8,554 nucleotides of DNA from Pseudomonadota bacterium. Its GTDB lineage: Bacteria > Pseudomonadota > Alphaproteobacteria > Sphingomonadales > Sphingomonadaceae. Shown one piece after another: positions 1 to 6,730 of the stretch. The notes beneath the pieces are model-generated. The model ran no database searches, was not told the DNA's origin, and saw only the letters and a list, made by a program, of their open reading frames with translations. Both the position numbers and the translations under genes were made by a program. The stretch spans positions 1 through 8,554 of the forward strand of contig JARXKR010000095.1 in NCBI GenBank assembly GCA_030271565.1, given 5' to 3'. The first letter of the stretch is position 1. Each line of letters opens with the position of its first letter.

Positions 1-485
1 CCCGGCACGATCTTGTCGCAGATGCCGAGCAGCGCCATCCCGTCGAACATCGCGTGGCTCATCGCCACGGCGGTGGAGAGCGCAATCGTGTCACGGCTGA
101 ACAGCGACAGCTCCATCCCGTCCTGGCCCTGCGTCACCCCGTCGCACATCGCCGGGACTCCGCCCGCAACCTGCGCGGTCGCGCCCACTTCGCGCGCGTA
201 AAGCTTGATCGCTTCGGGATAGCGGCCATAGGGCTGATGCGCCGAAAGCATGTCGTTATACGCGGTGACAATCGCCAGATTGGGCCCGCGCCCGTGGGCA
301 ATCGCCCCTTTGTCTTCCTGAGCCGCGGCAAACCCGTGCGCCAGGTTCGAGCACGACAAAGCCCCGCGCCCCGGGAACTTCTCCGCCTCGCGTTCGATCA
401 GCTCGAGATAGCGGCGGCGGCTGTCCTTCGATTTGGCGATGATCCGCGCTGTGACGCGCTCGATCACCGGATGCAGATTAGTCAT
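1..485 (-). CDS. edd: Phosphogluconate dehydratase, N-terminal 161 residues (runs off left edge)
   Basis: Edd dehydrates 6-phosphogluconate to 2-keto-3-deoxy-6-phosphogluconate, the first committed step of the cytoplasmic Entner-Doudoroff pathway. Read from the ATG at 485-483, the translation closely follows the family from its first residues: SCSNLAHGF (44-52), TAYNDMLSAHQPY (74-86), QVAGGVPAMCDGVTQGQDGM (105-124) and GICDKIVPG (154-162, last codon incomplete). The last of these contains the ILVD/EDD signature CDKxxPG. Cys45, Cys114 and Cys156 lie in the conserved segments; Cys156 is the most likely iron-sulfur ligand here (family knowledge, not provable from a fragment). The start codon lies inside the end of zwf: ATGACTAA holds both the edd ATG and the zwf TAA, an 8-nt overlap. 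No strong Shine-Dalgarno is visible, only GATGGGG upstream, so translation probably depends on coupling to zwf. About three quarters of the protein lies outside the window. Confidence 0.96.
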   Translation of the reverse strand, partial: MTNLHPVIERVTARIIAKSKDSRRRYLELIEREAEKFPGRGALSCSNLAHGFAAAQEDKGAIAHGRGPNLAIVTAYNDMLSAHQPYGRYPEAIKLYAREVGATAQVAGGVPAMCDGVTQGQDGMELSLFSRDTIALSTAVAMSHAMFDGMALLGICDKIVP

Positions 486-1917
486 GCCAGGTAACCCCAT
501 CGCGCTCGGCCAGTGCGATCGCTGCCGAAGGCCCCCAGTTGCCGGCCGAATAGCTCTTGGGCTTGACCTCGTGCTGCGACCAGCCGGCGCGGATCTTGTC
601 GATCCAGCCCCACTGCGCCTCAACCTCGTCGCGCCGCACGAACAGCGTCTGGTCGCCTTCGATCAGATCGAGCAGCAGGCGCTCGTAGGCGATGCGCTTC
701 TTCGGGCCGGCGAAGGCATCGGGCATCGTGATGTTGAGCGGCACCGGGCGCAGCCGGATCCCGTCGCGATCGAGCCCGGGCTCCTTGGCCATCAGGTTGA
801 GCTGGATGTTTTCTTCGGGCTGGATCCCGATCACCAGCGCATTGGGCTGGGTCTTGGCACCGCGCGCGGCAAAGATTGAATGCGGGATGCAGCGGAACTG
901 GACCACGATTTCGGTCTTGCGCTCGGGCAACCGCTTGCCGGTGCGCAGGTAGAACGGCACACCCTGCCAGCGCCAGTTATCGACGTGCGCCTTGATCGCC
1001 ACGAAGGTTTCGGTGTCCGAAGCCTTGCCCAGTTCCTCGTCGTAACCCGGAACCGGCTGACCATCGATCGCGCCCTTGCGGTATTGCCCGGTCACCGTTT
1101 CGGCTGGATCGACCGCGCGCAGCGCGCGCAGGACCTTGACCTTTTCGTCCTGGATCGGGGTTGCATCATAGCTGGTCGGCGGCTCCATCGCGACCAGCGC
1201 GAGCAATTGCAGCATGTGGTTCTGGACCATGTCACGCAGTGCCCCGGCGCCGTCGTAATAGCCCACCCGGCTTTCCAGGCCCACAGTCTCAGCAATGGTG
1301 ATCTGGACGTGGTCGATGTGCGCTGCGTTCCACAGCGGCTCGAACATGATGTTGGCAAAGCGCAGCGCGAGCAGGTTCTGCACGGTCTCCTTGCCGAGGT
1401 AATGGTCGATCCGGAAAATCCGGTCCTCACTGAACGCGGCGGCGACCGCGTCGTTGATTTCGCGGCTGGTCTCAAGGCTGGTGCCGAGCGGCTTTTCCAG
1501 CCCGATCCGGACTTTGTCGCCGGTCAGCCCGGCCTTGGTCAGCCCGGCGATGGTCGGTTCGAACAGGCTCGGCGCGGTCGAGAGGAAGATCGCCATGCCC
1601 TTGTCGACCGTGCCGATCTCGTCGGCGAGGCTGGTGAAATGGTCGGCCTGCGTGGCATCGAGCACCTGATATTTGAGCCGCGGCAGAAAGCTGTCAATCG
1701 CATGCTTGCGGAAGTCGGGAAGATACTTCTCCAGCGCCGCGCGGGCGAAGGCTTGGTAAGTATCATCGTCGTATTCGGAGCGGGCGGTGCCAATGATCGT
1801 CAGCTCGGGCGCGATCAGCTTGTCGTCGTGCAGCGCGCAGAGCGAGGGCAGCAGCATCCGTTGGGCAAGATCGCCGGTCGCGCCGAACAGCAGCAAGCGG
1901 TCTGCGGTGAAGCCCAT
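478..1917 (-). CDS. zwf: Glucose-6-phosphate 1-dehydrogenase
   Basis: Oxidises glucose-6-phosphate to 6-phosphogluconolactone with NAD(P)+ in the cytoplasm, feeding the Entner-Doudoroff and pentose-phosphate routes. The 479-residue protein has normal family length. It shows the Rossmann nucleotide-binding loop FGATGDLAQRMLLPSL (11-26), the conserved EKPLG (141-145), the substrate-binding signature RIDHYLGKE (169-177) and DMVQNHMLQLL (229-239). His234 in the last motif corresponds to the catalytic base of the family, with Asp171 as its likely partner. The ATG start is well fixed: an in-frame TGA lies 9 nt upstream and a GGGAG ribosome-binding site sits 9 nt before it. It overlaps edd by 8 nt, so the two are cotranscribed. 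The lactonase gene pgl, which often accompanies zwf and edd, is not between them. Cofactor preference cannot be judged safely by eye. Confidence 0.97.
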   Translation of the reverse strand: MGFTADRLLLFGATGDLAQRMLLPSLCALHDDKLIAPELTIIGTARSEYDDDTYQAFARAALEKYLPDFRKHAIDSFLPRLKYQVLDATQADHFTSLADEIGTVDKGMAIFLSTAPSLFEPTIAGLTKAGLTGDKVRIGLEKPLGTSLETSREINDAVAAAFSEDRIFRIDHYLGKETVQNLLALRFANIMFEPLWNAAHIDHVQITIAETVGLESRVGYYDGAGALRDMVQNHMLQLLALVAMEPPTSYDATPIQDEKVKVLRALRAVDPAETVTGQYRKGAIDGQPVPGYDEELGKASDTETFVAIKAHVDNWRWQGVPFYLRTGKRLPERKTEIVVQFRCIPHSIFAARGAKTQPNALVIGIQPEENIQLNLMAKEPGLDRDGIRLRPVPLNITMPDAFAGPKKRIAYERLLLDLIEGDQTLFVRRDEVEAQWGWIDKIRAGWSQHEVKPKSYSAGNWGPSAAIALAERDGVTWHD

Positions 1918-1926
1918 GCCAATTCA

Positions 1927-1931
1927 CTCCC
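1927..1931 (-). promoter_or_regulatory. Ribosome-binding site of zwf
   Basis: GGGAG on the minus strand, 9 nt before the zwf ATG. It overlaps a small possible stem (CCCG-GCA-CGGG, 1929-1939) that could partly mask it, but a 4-bp stem is too weak to claim regulation. Together with the in-frame TGA between this site and the ATG, it fixes the zwf start. Confidence 0.6.
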
Positions 1932-2000
1932 GTGCCGGGACTGGCCATGCGTCCCGCTCGGGCGGGGTTAGCAGTCGGGAACAGGCCGCGCCAGTGCAGC

Positions 2001-2020
2001 GCGCGCCGAATCAGGCGCGC
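2001..2020 (-). terminator. GC-rich hairpin at the end of the GGDEF/EAL gene, possible terminator
   Basis: A perfect 7-bp inverted repeat (GCGCGCC / GGCGCGC) with a 6-nt loop. The loop contains the TGA stop codon of the GGDEF/EAL gene. There is no run of T after it on the minus strand, so it does not meet the classical intrinsic terminator pattern. It could still be a transcript-stabilising or weak terminating stem between the c-di-GMP gene and zwf. The rest of the 93-bp gap (1918-2010) holds no convincing promoter boxes, so it is open whether zwf has its own promoter here or is read through from upstream. Confidence 0.3.
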
Positions 2021-4386
2021 TGGCGGTGTGAATACGTCTGTGAAGCGCGCGCCTTGCGCCGTGCCGGCAAGCGCACCGGAGGCACCACCTCGGCGGGCAA
2101 CTGCAGGCTGCGCGGGTGGTATTCCTCGCTCGGCAAGGCTTTGCCGAACAGCCAGCCCTGGACCATGCGGCAACCTTGTGCCTTCAACTCATCGAGCTGG
2201 TCGGGCTCCTCGACCCCTTCGGCGAGCGTGCACATGCCGAGCGCATTGGCGAGTCCGATCATCGAGGCGACAATCGCGCGCGATTCCTCACGGGTCGACA
2301 GGCTCGAGATGAAGCTGCGGTCGATCTTGATCTTGTCGAACGGGAAGGTCAGCAGGTAGTTGAGCGAGGCATAGCCGGTACCGAAATCGTCCAGCGCGAT
2401 CTTCAGCCCCAGTGCCTGCATCCGGCACAGGATGTCGATATTGGCTTCGGTATCGCCGAGCAGCACGCCCTCGGTAATCTCGAATTCGACCCGTCCCGGA
2501 GCGATCCCGCTGTCGCCCAGCGCGTTGACGATCACCGGCAGCAGGTTGGGGCTCGCGAACTGGATCGGCGAGAGGTTGATCGCGATCACTTCCTTGCCCG
2601 GCCAGCTCGCGGCCTCGGCAAAGGCGGTGCGGATCACCCATTCGCCGATCGGCACGATCAGTCCCGTTTCCTCGGCGATCGGGATGAAAGTATCGGGCGG
2701 GATAAGCCCGCGGATCGGGTGCTGCCAGCGCAGCAGCGCCTCATAGCCGGTCTTCTTCTCGCTCGCGACGTCGACCAGCGGCTGGAGGAACATGCGCAAT
2801 TCGCCACGCGACACCGCATGGCGCAAATCGCGGGCAAGGCTATGGCGTTCGTGAAGCCGCGCATCCATGCCGGGCTCGAACATCTCCCACTGGCCGCGCC
2901 CGCCGGTCTTGGCTGCGCCCAGCGCGATATCGGCATAGCTTTGCAGCTGGGCCTGCTGATCGGTGTGGAACGGCGCGAGCGCGATGCCCAGGCTGACCGC
3001 GCAGGGCAGTTCGGTCCCGTCGACCATCAACGCCTCGGTGAGCGACAGGGTCAGGAGTTCGGCGAGGCGAACCGCGTGATCGCAGGCGTCGCCGCCGCTT
3101 ACCGCGATGGCAAATTCATCGCTGCCGAGCCGCGCCACGATCGGCTCGCACCCGCCCAGACCGCTCCCCGCCACGACCGACGAGAGCCGCGCCGCAAACA
3201 GGCGCAGGAAGGCGTCACCCAGCGGGTGCCCGTGCATGTCGTTGATGCTCTTGAAGTGATCGATATCGAGCAGCAGCAGCGCGATATGCTCTCCGTCCTG
3301 ATGATTGTTGAACAGGCACGACAGCGCCTGGTTGAACTGGCTGCGGTTGGGCAGCCCGGTGAGCGCGTCGAAATGCGCCATTTGCAAGGCGCGCTGCTCG
3401 GCCTGACGGAGTTCGGTCACGTCGGAGATCACGCCGCGGTAATCCACCCCGTCGCCCGAATGGCAGGGGCGGCCGCTGATCGACCACCAGCGCGGCTCGG
3501 CATCGCCCAGCCCGTCAAGCGCCACCACCAGCGAACGCAGCGGACGCGCGCCGGACAGCGCTTGCTCGAGCTCCTCGCGGCCCGCTCCCGGGGCGAACAG
3601 CGTAGTCAGCGCGCGCCCGGTCAACTGCTCGGCTGGCTCGCCCGCAGCCTGGGCAAAACGCCGCGAGACGTTGGTCAGCCGCAGCTCGTCGTCGAGTTCG
3701 AACAGCCAGTCGAAGCCGCTTTCCTCATATTCGTTGAGCAGCAGCTTGACCGTGCGCGCGGCGCTGTGGAGGTCGCGGTCGGACAGGATCCGGGTCACGA
3801 ACAGGTCATGTGCGGTAAAGGCCATGCGCACCAGCAGGCCGCTGGCCGCCATCACGACGACGATGGCACCAAGCGCGGACAGGCTTTCCAGCCGGGCGAG
3901 GCCAATCGCCAGACCCACGGCTTGCGCTGCGATATAGACCAACGCCGAACGCGGCAGGGTTCGGATGGTGTAGGCCGCCGACGCGATCTGGCTGACCGTG
4001 CAAACCGCCAGCAACAATTGCGCGGCCGGAGACATTTGCGGGAGCCAGACTGCGCACAAGACCCCCAGGTTAAGCCCCAGCCACAGCGAATTGAGGCGGA
4101 ACGCCGACATTATCTTGCCGTTACGCCGCCGCCGCCGGCCGCGCTCGATCCCTTCTGCAAGCCACAACCGGTGCAGGCAGGCCGCAATCATATAGGTTGC
4201 GAACAAAGCGATCGGGTAGATGGAAATCTGGCCAATCAGCCCGAGCACGATCACCGCGGTGTTGAGCAAAGTGCCAAGCACGATCGAGCGCACCATGCGG
4301 ATATGCGCAGAGATCAGCCGGTTATCGACCCAATCACGCAATTCTGCCGGGATGACGACGCGGAGCGCCGCCTGCTTGCTGACCAT
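2011..4386 (-). CDS. Membrane-anchored PAS-GGDEF-EAL cyclic di-GMP protein, probable phosphodiesterase
   Basis: 791 residues from the ATG at 4386. Residues 35-190 contain about six hydrophobic membrane segments (roughly 35-52, 56-74, 99-116, 121-139, 147-165, 170-190). The Arg-rich loop RGRRRRRNGK (82-91) fits the cytoplasmic side by the positive-inside rule, leaving the C-terminal domains in the cytoplasm. I cannot assign this sensor to a named family. A PAS-like domain follows (about 214-328), then GGDEF (about 336-503) with DALTGLPNR (340-348) and metal-site DIDHF (374-378). The signature itself is GSDEF (421-425), and the inhibitory RxxD site is absent at 412-415. The EAL domain (about 515-760) has EALLRW (549-554), Asn604, EITE (636-639), DDFGTGYASL (666-675), Lys687, Glu723 and Gln743, the set expected of an active phosphodiesterase. 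I infer c-di-GMP hydrolysis to pGpG, with the GGDEF part weakly active or regulatory. The start is moderately certain because no good Shine-Dalgarno precedes it; the frame stays open upstream, but that stretch does not look like protein. Confidence 0.93.
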   Translation of the reverse strand: MVSKQAALRVVIPAELRDWVDNRLISAHIRMVRSIVLGTLLNTAVIVLGLIGQISIYPIALFATYMIAACLHRLWLAEGIERGRRRRRNGKIMSAFRLNSLWLGLNLGVLCAVWLPQMSPAAQLLLAVCTVSQIASAAYTIRTLPRSALVYIAAQAVGLAIGLARLESLSALGAIVVVMAASGLLVRMAFTAHDLFVTRILSDRDLHSAARTVKLLLNEYEESGFDWLFELDDELRLTNVSRRFAQAAGEPAEQLTGRALTTLFAPGAGREELEQALSGARPLRSLVVALDGLGDAEPRWWSISGRPCHSGDGVDYRGVISDVTELRQAEQRALQMAHFDALTGLPNRSQFNQALSCLFNNHQDGEHIALLLLDIDHFKSINDMHGHPLGDAFLRLFAARLSSVVAGSGLGGCEPIVARLGSDEFAIAVSGGDACDHAVRLAELLTLSLTEALMVDGTELPCAVSLGIALAPFHTDQQAQLQSYADIALGAAKTGGRGQWEMFEPGMDARLHERHSLARDLRHAVSRGELRMFLQPLVDVASEKKTGYEALLRWQHPIRGLIPPDTFIPIAEETGLIVPIGEWVIRTAFAEAASWPGKEVIAINLSPIQFASPNLLPVIVNALGDSGIAPGRVEFEITEGVLLGDTEANIDILCRMQALGLKIALDDFGTGYASLNYLLTFPFDKIKIDRSFISSLSTREESRAIVASMIGLANALGMCTLAEGVEEPDQLDELKAQGCRMVQGWLFGKALPSEEYHPRSLQLPAEVVPPVRLPARRKARASQTYSHRQRA

Positions 4387-4543
4387 CGATGTGTTACCGG
4401 ACCCTGTTTTCTGGTGCGCAGGACATAGCCCGGCTCCGTTAATTTTGTGTGAGGTGCCATGGGTTTGGCCGTACTCAGCCGCGTGCACCGCTTTACCGCC
4501 GGGCCGACTTGCGCCTAGACGTTGCGGCACAGGAGATTCGCCC
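4387..4543. promoter_or_regulatory. Divergent intergenic region between the GGDEF/EAL and M20 peptidase genes
   Basis: 157 bp between two divergently transcribed genes, so promoters for both should lie here. The only A/T-rich patch is around 4438-4450 (TTAATTTTGTGT). On the plus strand, TTTACC (4492-4497) and TAGACG (4516-4521), 18 nt apart, are a weak sigma70-like pair that would put transcription start just before the peptidase ribosome-binding site. On the minus strand no convincing pair was found. No operator-like palindrome stands out. The assignment rests mainly on gene arrangement. Confidence 0.4.
4531..4535 (+). promoter_or_regulatory. Ribosome-binding site of the M20 peptidase gene
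   Basis: AGGAG followed by 8 nt and then ATG at 4544. It is the strongest Shine-Dalgarno in the window and decides the start. The same frame is open back to 4220, but that extension would overlap the N-terminal coding part of the GGDEF/EAL gene and would bury the signal peptide. Confidence 0.8.
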
Positions 4544-5959
4544 ATGCGCCCAGTTTTCGTTCCCGTCATCCTAGCCCTGCTGACCGGCGTTGCCGCGCCG
4601 CAGCTCGCCGCGCGGCCGGCCAAGACCACCTCGCACCCGGTTGCCGAGGCGCAGACGCTCGATCTGGCCAAGCAATTGATCGCGCTCCGGTCGGTGCAGG
4701 GCGAGGGCAATCGCACCGGCGATGCGCTGCAATTGGTCAAGGGCGCGCTGGTCGCAGGCGGCTGGCGCGATAGCGATGTCGAGATTACCCCGTTGGGCGA
4801 TACTGCTTATCTGATCGCAACCTGGCCGGGCAGCGACGCATCGCTCAAGCCGCTGGTCATATCGGGCCACATGGACGTGGTCGAGGCCAAGCCGGCCGAC
4901 TGGCAGCGCGATCCGTTCACCCCGGTGGTCGAGAACGGCTATCTGTTCGGGCGCGGCGCGAGCGACATGAAGTTCGATGCGGCACTCGCTACCTCCACGT
5001 TGATCGAGCTGCGCCGCTCGGGCTACAAGCCGCGCCGGACGATTGTACTGCAGTTTTCGGGCGACGAAGAAACGACGATGCGCAGCTCGCGGGTCATCGC
5101 CAAGAAATTGAGCAATGCGGAACTCGTGCTCAATATCGATGGCGGCGGCGGCACGCTCGACGAGAAGACCGGCAGGCCGCTGTACTGGACCTGGCAAGGC
5201 GCCGAGAAGACCTACAACGATTACCAGCTCGTGGTCACCAACCCCGGCGGGCACAGTTCTACGCCGCGGCCGGTCAATGCCATTACCCAGCTTGCGGTCG
5301 CGCTCGAACGGATCGGGGCCTATCATTTCAAACCCGAACTCAGCCCGCTGACCAAGGCCTATTTCGAGAAGGCCTCGGCCTTTGAAGGCGATCCCAAACT
5401 AGCCGCCGCAATGCGGGCCTTTGCGGCCAATCCGGACGACGAGGTTGCTGCTGCGACCTTGCGCGCGAGCCCCACTTACGTCGGCAAGATCGGCACGACC
5501 TGCGTCGCCACAATGATCTCTGGCGGACACGCGCAGAACGCCCTGCCGCAACGCGCGACCGCCAACATCAACTGCCGGATTTTCCCCGGTCACAGCCGCG
5601 AGGATGTGCAGCGCGAACTGGAGCGGGTAATCGACTTGCCCGGGGTGAAAGTCAGTGATGCAACCGGCGAAGATTCCATTGCTGCTCCGGCCTCGCCGAT
5701 GCGGCCCGATTTTACCGGCGCGGTCGAAAAGGCGATGCATCTGGTTAATCCGGGACTGCCGATCTTCCCGAGCCAGGCCTCGGGCGCATCGGATTCGATG
5801 TGGTACCGGTCGCTAGGCGTGCCGAGCTATGGCGCAAGTCCGGTGTTTTCGAAGGATTCGGAAGACTTCGCGCACGGGCTGAATGAGCGTATCCCGCTGA
5901 GCAACACCGCGCCGGGAGTGACCTATTATCTCAGCTTGTTCACCGACTTGTCGAAATAA
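4544..5959 (+). CDS. Exported M20/M25/M40-family zinc metallopeptidase
   Basis: 471 residues, related to carboxypeptidase/ArgE/DapE-type dinuclear metal hydrolases; likely cleaves C-terminal residues from peptides or acylated amino acids outside the cytoplasm. The N-terminus (1-23) is a Sec-type signal peptide: Arg2, a hydrophobic core VFVPVILALLTGVAA and an Ala-rich cleavage region. Metal and catalytic residues are all present: SGHMDVV (His109, Asp111), GRGASDMK (bridging Asp141), SGDEE (catalytic Glu175, ligand Glu176), NIDGGGG (Asp199) and AHGLNERI (His444). The dimerisation lid begins near 215 and contains NPGGHSS, whose His237 is the usual substrate-binding histidine contributed by the partner subunit. 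The gene stands alone on the plus strand, divergent from the c-di-GMP gene, and its last 20 bp overlap the end of the convergent TetR gene. Substrate is unknown; the neighbours give no clear hint. The signal peptide and family are clear, the exact specificity is not. Confidence 0.94.
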   Translation: MRPVFVPVILALLTGVAAPQLAARPAKTTSHPVAEAQTLDLAKQLIALRSVQGEGNRTGDALQLVKGALVAGGWRDSDVEITPLGDTAYLIATWPGSDASLKPLVISGHMDVVEAKPADWQRDPFTPVVENGYLFGRGASDMKFDAALATSTLIELRRSGYKPRRTIVLQFSGDEETTMRSSRVIAKKLSNAELVLNIDGGGGTLDEKTGRPLYWTWQGAEKTYNDYQLVVTNPGGHSSTPRPVNAITQLAVALERIGAYHFKPELSPLTKAYFEKASAFEGDPKLAAAMRAFAANPDDEVAAATLRASPTYVGKIGTTCVATMISGGHAQNALPQRATANINCRIFPGHSREDVQRELERVIDLPGVKVSDATGEDSIAAPASPMRPDFTGAVEKAMHLVNPGLPIFPSQASGASDSMWYRSLGVPSYGASPVFSKDSEDFAHGLNERIPLSNTAPGVTYYLSLFTDLSK

Positions 5960-6545
5960 GCGCGTCGAGTTGAGCGCGGGCAATTGCGCTCGCCTCAGCC
6001 GCGCTGAACGCACCGGGGGATAGGCTGAGTTCGAGCCAGAGCCCGTCGACCAGCGCAGTTACCGCAATGGCCGCGCGGCGCAGGTTTCCTAGCGCGATCC
6101 CGCATGCCCCAAGCAGCGCTTCGAGACGGGTGCGGAATTGCGCATACTGCTCATCATGCTGGCGGGCGATGTCGGGGTGCGAGCGGACCAGGCTCCAGAA
6201 CGCAATCCACGTAGCGAGCAGCTCGCCCGAAGCAACCGGCGGAGCGAAACTGGCGGTGACGTAAGCGTCCAGCCGAGCACGCGGCTCGGCCCCGGCTTGG
6301 GCGAGAGCATCATCCAGCGCGGCGCTAACCTGCGCTTCGACATGGGCAAAGGTCGCCGCGACCAGCGCATCGATCCCGGCGAAGTAATGGCCGACCAACC
6401 CCGGCGAAACGCCTGCCTCGAGCGCGATTGCCCGGACCGAAGTCCCGGCCGCTCCCGCGCGCGCCAGAACCCGCGCGCAGGCTTCGATCAGGCTGTGGCG
6501 CCGGGCGTCCGGTTCGGCGCGGGTGAAGGCGGCCTTGGCAGTCAT
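5940..6545 (-). CDS. TetR-family transcriptional regulator, BetI-like
   Basis: 201 residues. The N-terminal DNA-binding domain (about 14-60) carries the helix-turn-helix TSVRAIALEAGVSPGLVGHYF (35-55). The C-terminal ligand domain resembles BetI, the choline-responsive repressor: WIAFWSLVRSHPDI (113-126) and LVDGLWLELSLSPGAF (165-180) match its typical segments. This supports a BetI-type fold but not choline as ligand, because no bet genes are visible. It is transcribed away from the Rieske oxygenase gene and most likely represses it and perhaps itself; see the operator candidate at 6683-6694. The ATG at 6545 is preferred since it begins normal TetR sequence, though its Shine-Dalgarno is weak. 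The frame stays open upstream to 6755, but that part only translates the inverted repeat and the promoter. The 3' end overlaps the convergent peptidase gene by 20 bp. Confidence 0.93.
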   Translation of the reverse strand: MTAKAAFTRAEPDARRHSLIEACARVLARAGAAGTSVRAIALEAGVSPGLVGHYFAGIDALVAATFAHVEAQVSAALDDALAQAGAEPRARLDAYVTASFAPPVASGELLATWIAFWSLVRSHPDIARQHDEQYAQFRTRLEALLGACGIALGNLRRAAIAVTALVDGLWLELSLSPGAFSAAEASAIARAQLDALISTSR

Positions 6546-6571
6546 CGTCTTGTTCGCCAGTTGCGCGCGGG

Positions 6572-6642
6572 CTTCGACAGGCTCAGCCTGAGCGGGGTTG
6601 GGAATCTGACCAAAAGGCCCGCTCAGCCTGAGCCTGTCGAAG
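6572..6642. repeat. Inverted repeat with 25-nt arms, REP-like intergenic element
   Basis: Arms 6572-6596 and 6618-6642 are inverted copies pairing at 24 of 25 positions around a 21-nt spacer. Each arm contains the core TTCGACAGGCTCAG (or its complement) and the internal palindrome CTCAGGCTGAG or its CTCAGCCTGAG variant. From memory, this TTCGACAGGCTCAG-type sequence recurs in intergenic regions of sphingomonad genomes; that is recollection, not a search result. It lies 26 nt upstream of the TetR start, so a transcript entering the TetR gene from the divergent promoter region would carry a long stable stem in its leader. It could also act as a bidirectional transcription barrier. Confidence 0.85.
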
Positions 6643-6671
6643 GCCGCGCGCTGCCATTGCCCATTTTCCAC

Positions 6672-6700
6672 CTGACAAGCACTAACACTTGTTATACGAT
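6672..6700 (+). promoter_or_regulatory. Sigma70-type promoter for the Rieske oxygenase/FAD oxidoreductase operon
   Basis: CTGACA (6672-6677, 5 of 6 to the -35 consensus) and TACGAT (6695-6700, 4 of 6 to the -10 consensus) are separated by exactly 17 nt. Transcription would begin near 6707, about 24 nt before the GTG start at 6731. This placement fits the GTG start and argues against the upstream TTG at 6689, which would lie inside the promoter. Confidence 0.55.
6683..6694. promoter_or_regulatory. Candidate TetR operator in the -35/-10 spacer
   Basis: TAACA-CT-TGTTA, a 12-bp palindrome with perfect 5-bp arms, lies wholly in the spacer of the promoter at 6672-6700. A second, wider symmetry, ACAAG (6675-6679) with CTTGT (6688-6692), overlaps it. 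Short palindromes of this form in promoter spacers are typical TetR-family operators, and the divergent neighbour is a TetR regulator. Binding here would block RNA polymerase on the oxygenase promoter. It also overlaps a TATAAC box on the minus strand (6696-6691) that could serve the TetR gene. The assignment is inferred from position and symmetry only. Confidence 0.5.
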
Positions 6701-6730
6701 CGTCCAATAAGCAATGCGGGACTCGGGCTT

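Noticed and set aside
880..1971. A 363-codon plus-strand open frame opposite zwf.
   Set aside because: The minus strand encodes unmistakable glucose-6-phosphate dehydrogenase; this frame has no motif and no plausible start context.
2116..4428. A 770-codon open frame on the plus strand opposite the GGDEF/EAL gene.
   Set aside because: It is a by-product of high GC on the antisense strand; the composition is Arg/Gln/Asp-rich with no recognisable domain, while the minus strand shows complete PAS, GGDEF and EAL motifs.
4220..4543. N-terminal extension of the M20 peptidase.
   Set aside because: It overlaps the opposite coding sequence and would bury a clear signal peptide; a strong AGGAG marks the 4544 start.
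4387..4740. N-terminal extension of the GGDEF/EAL protein to 909 residues.
   Set aside because: It would run through the divergent gap and into the peptidase coding sequence; the extra residues have low-quality composition and precede a natural membrane-protein N-terminus.
5972..5991. Hairpin GAGCGC / GCGCTC just after the peptidase stop, considered as a terminator.
   Set aside because: Only 6 bp with an 8-nt loop, no T-run, and it lies within the TetR coding sequence, where such GC stems occur by chance.
6689..6730. TTG start for the Rieske gene, adding 14 residues.
   Set aside because: The TTG lies inside the operator palindrome and between the promoter boxes, and has no Shine-Dalgarno; GTG at 6731 fits better.
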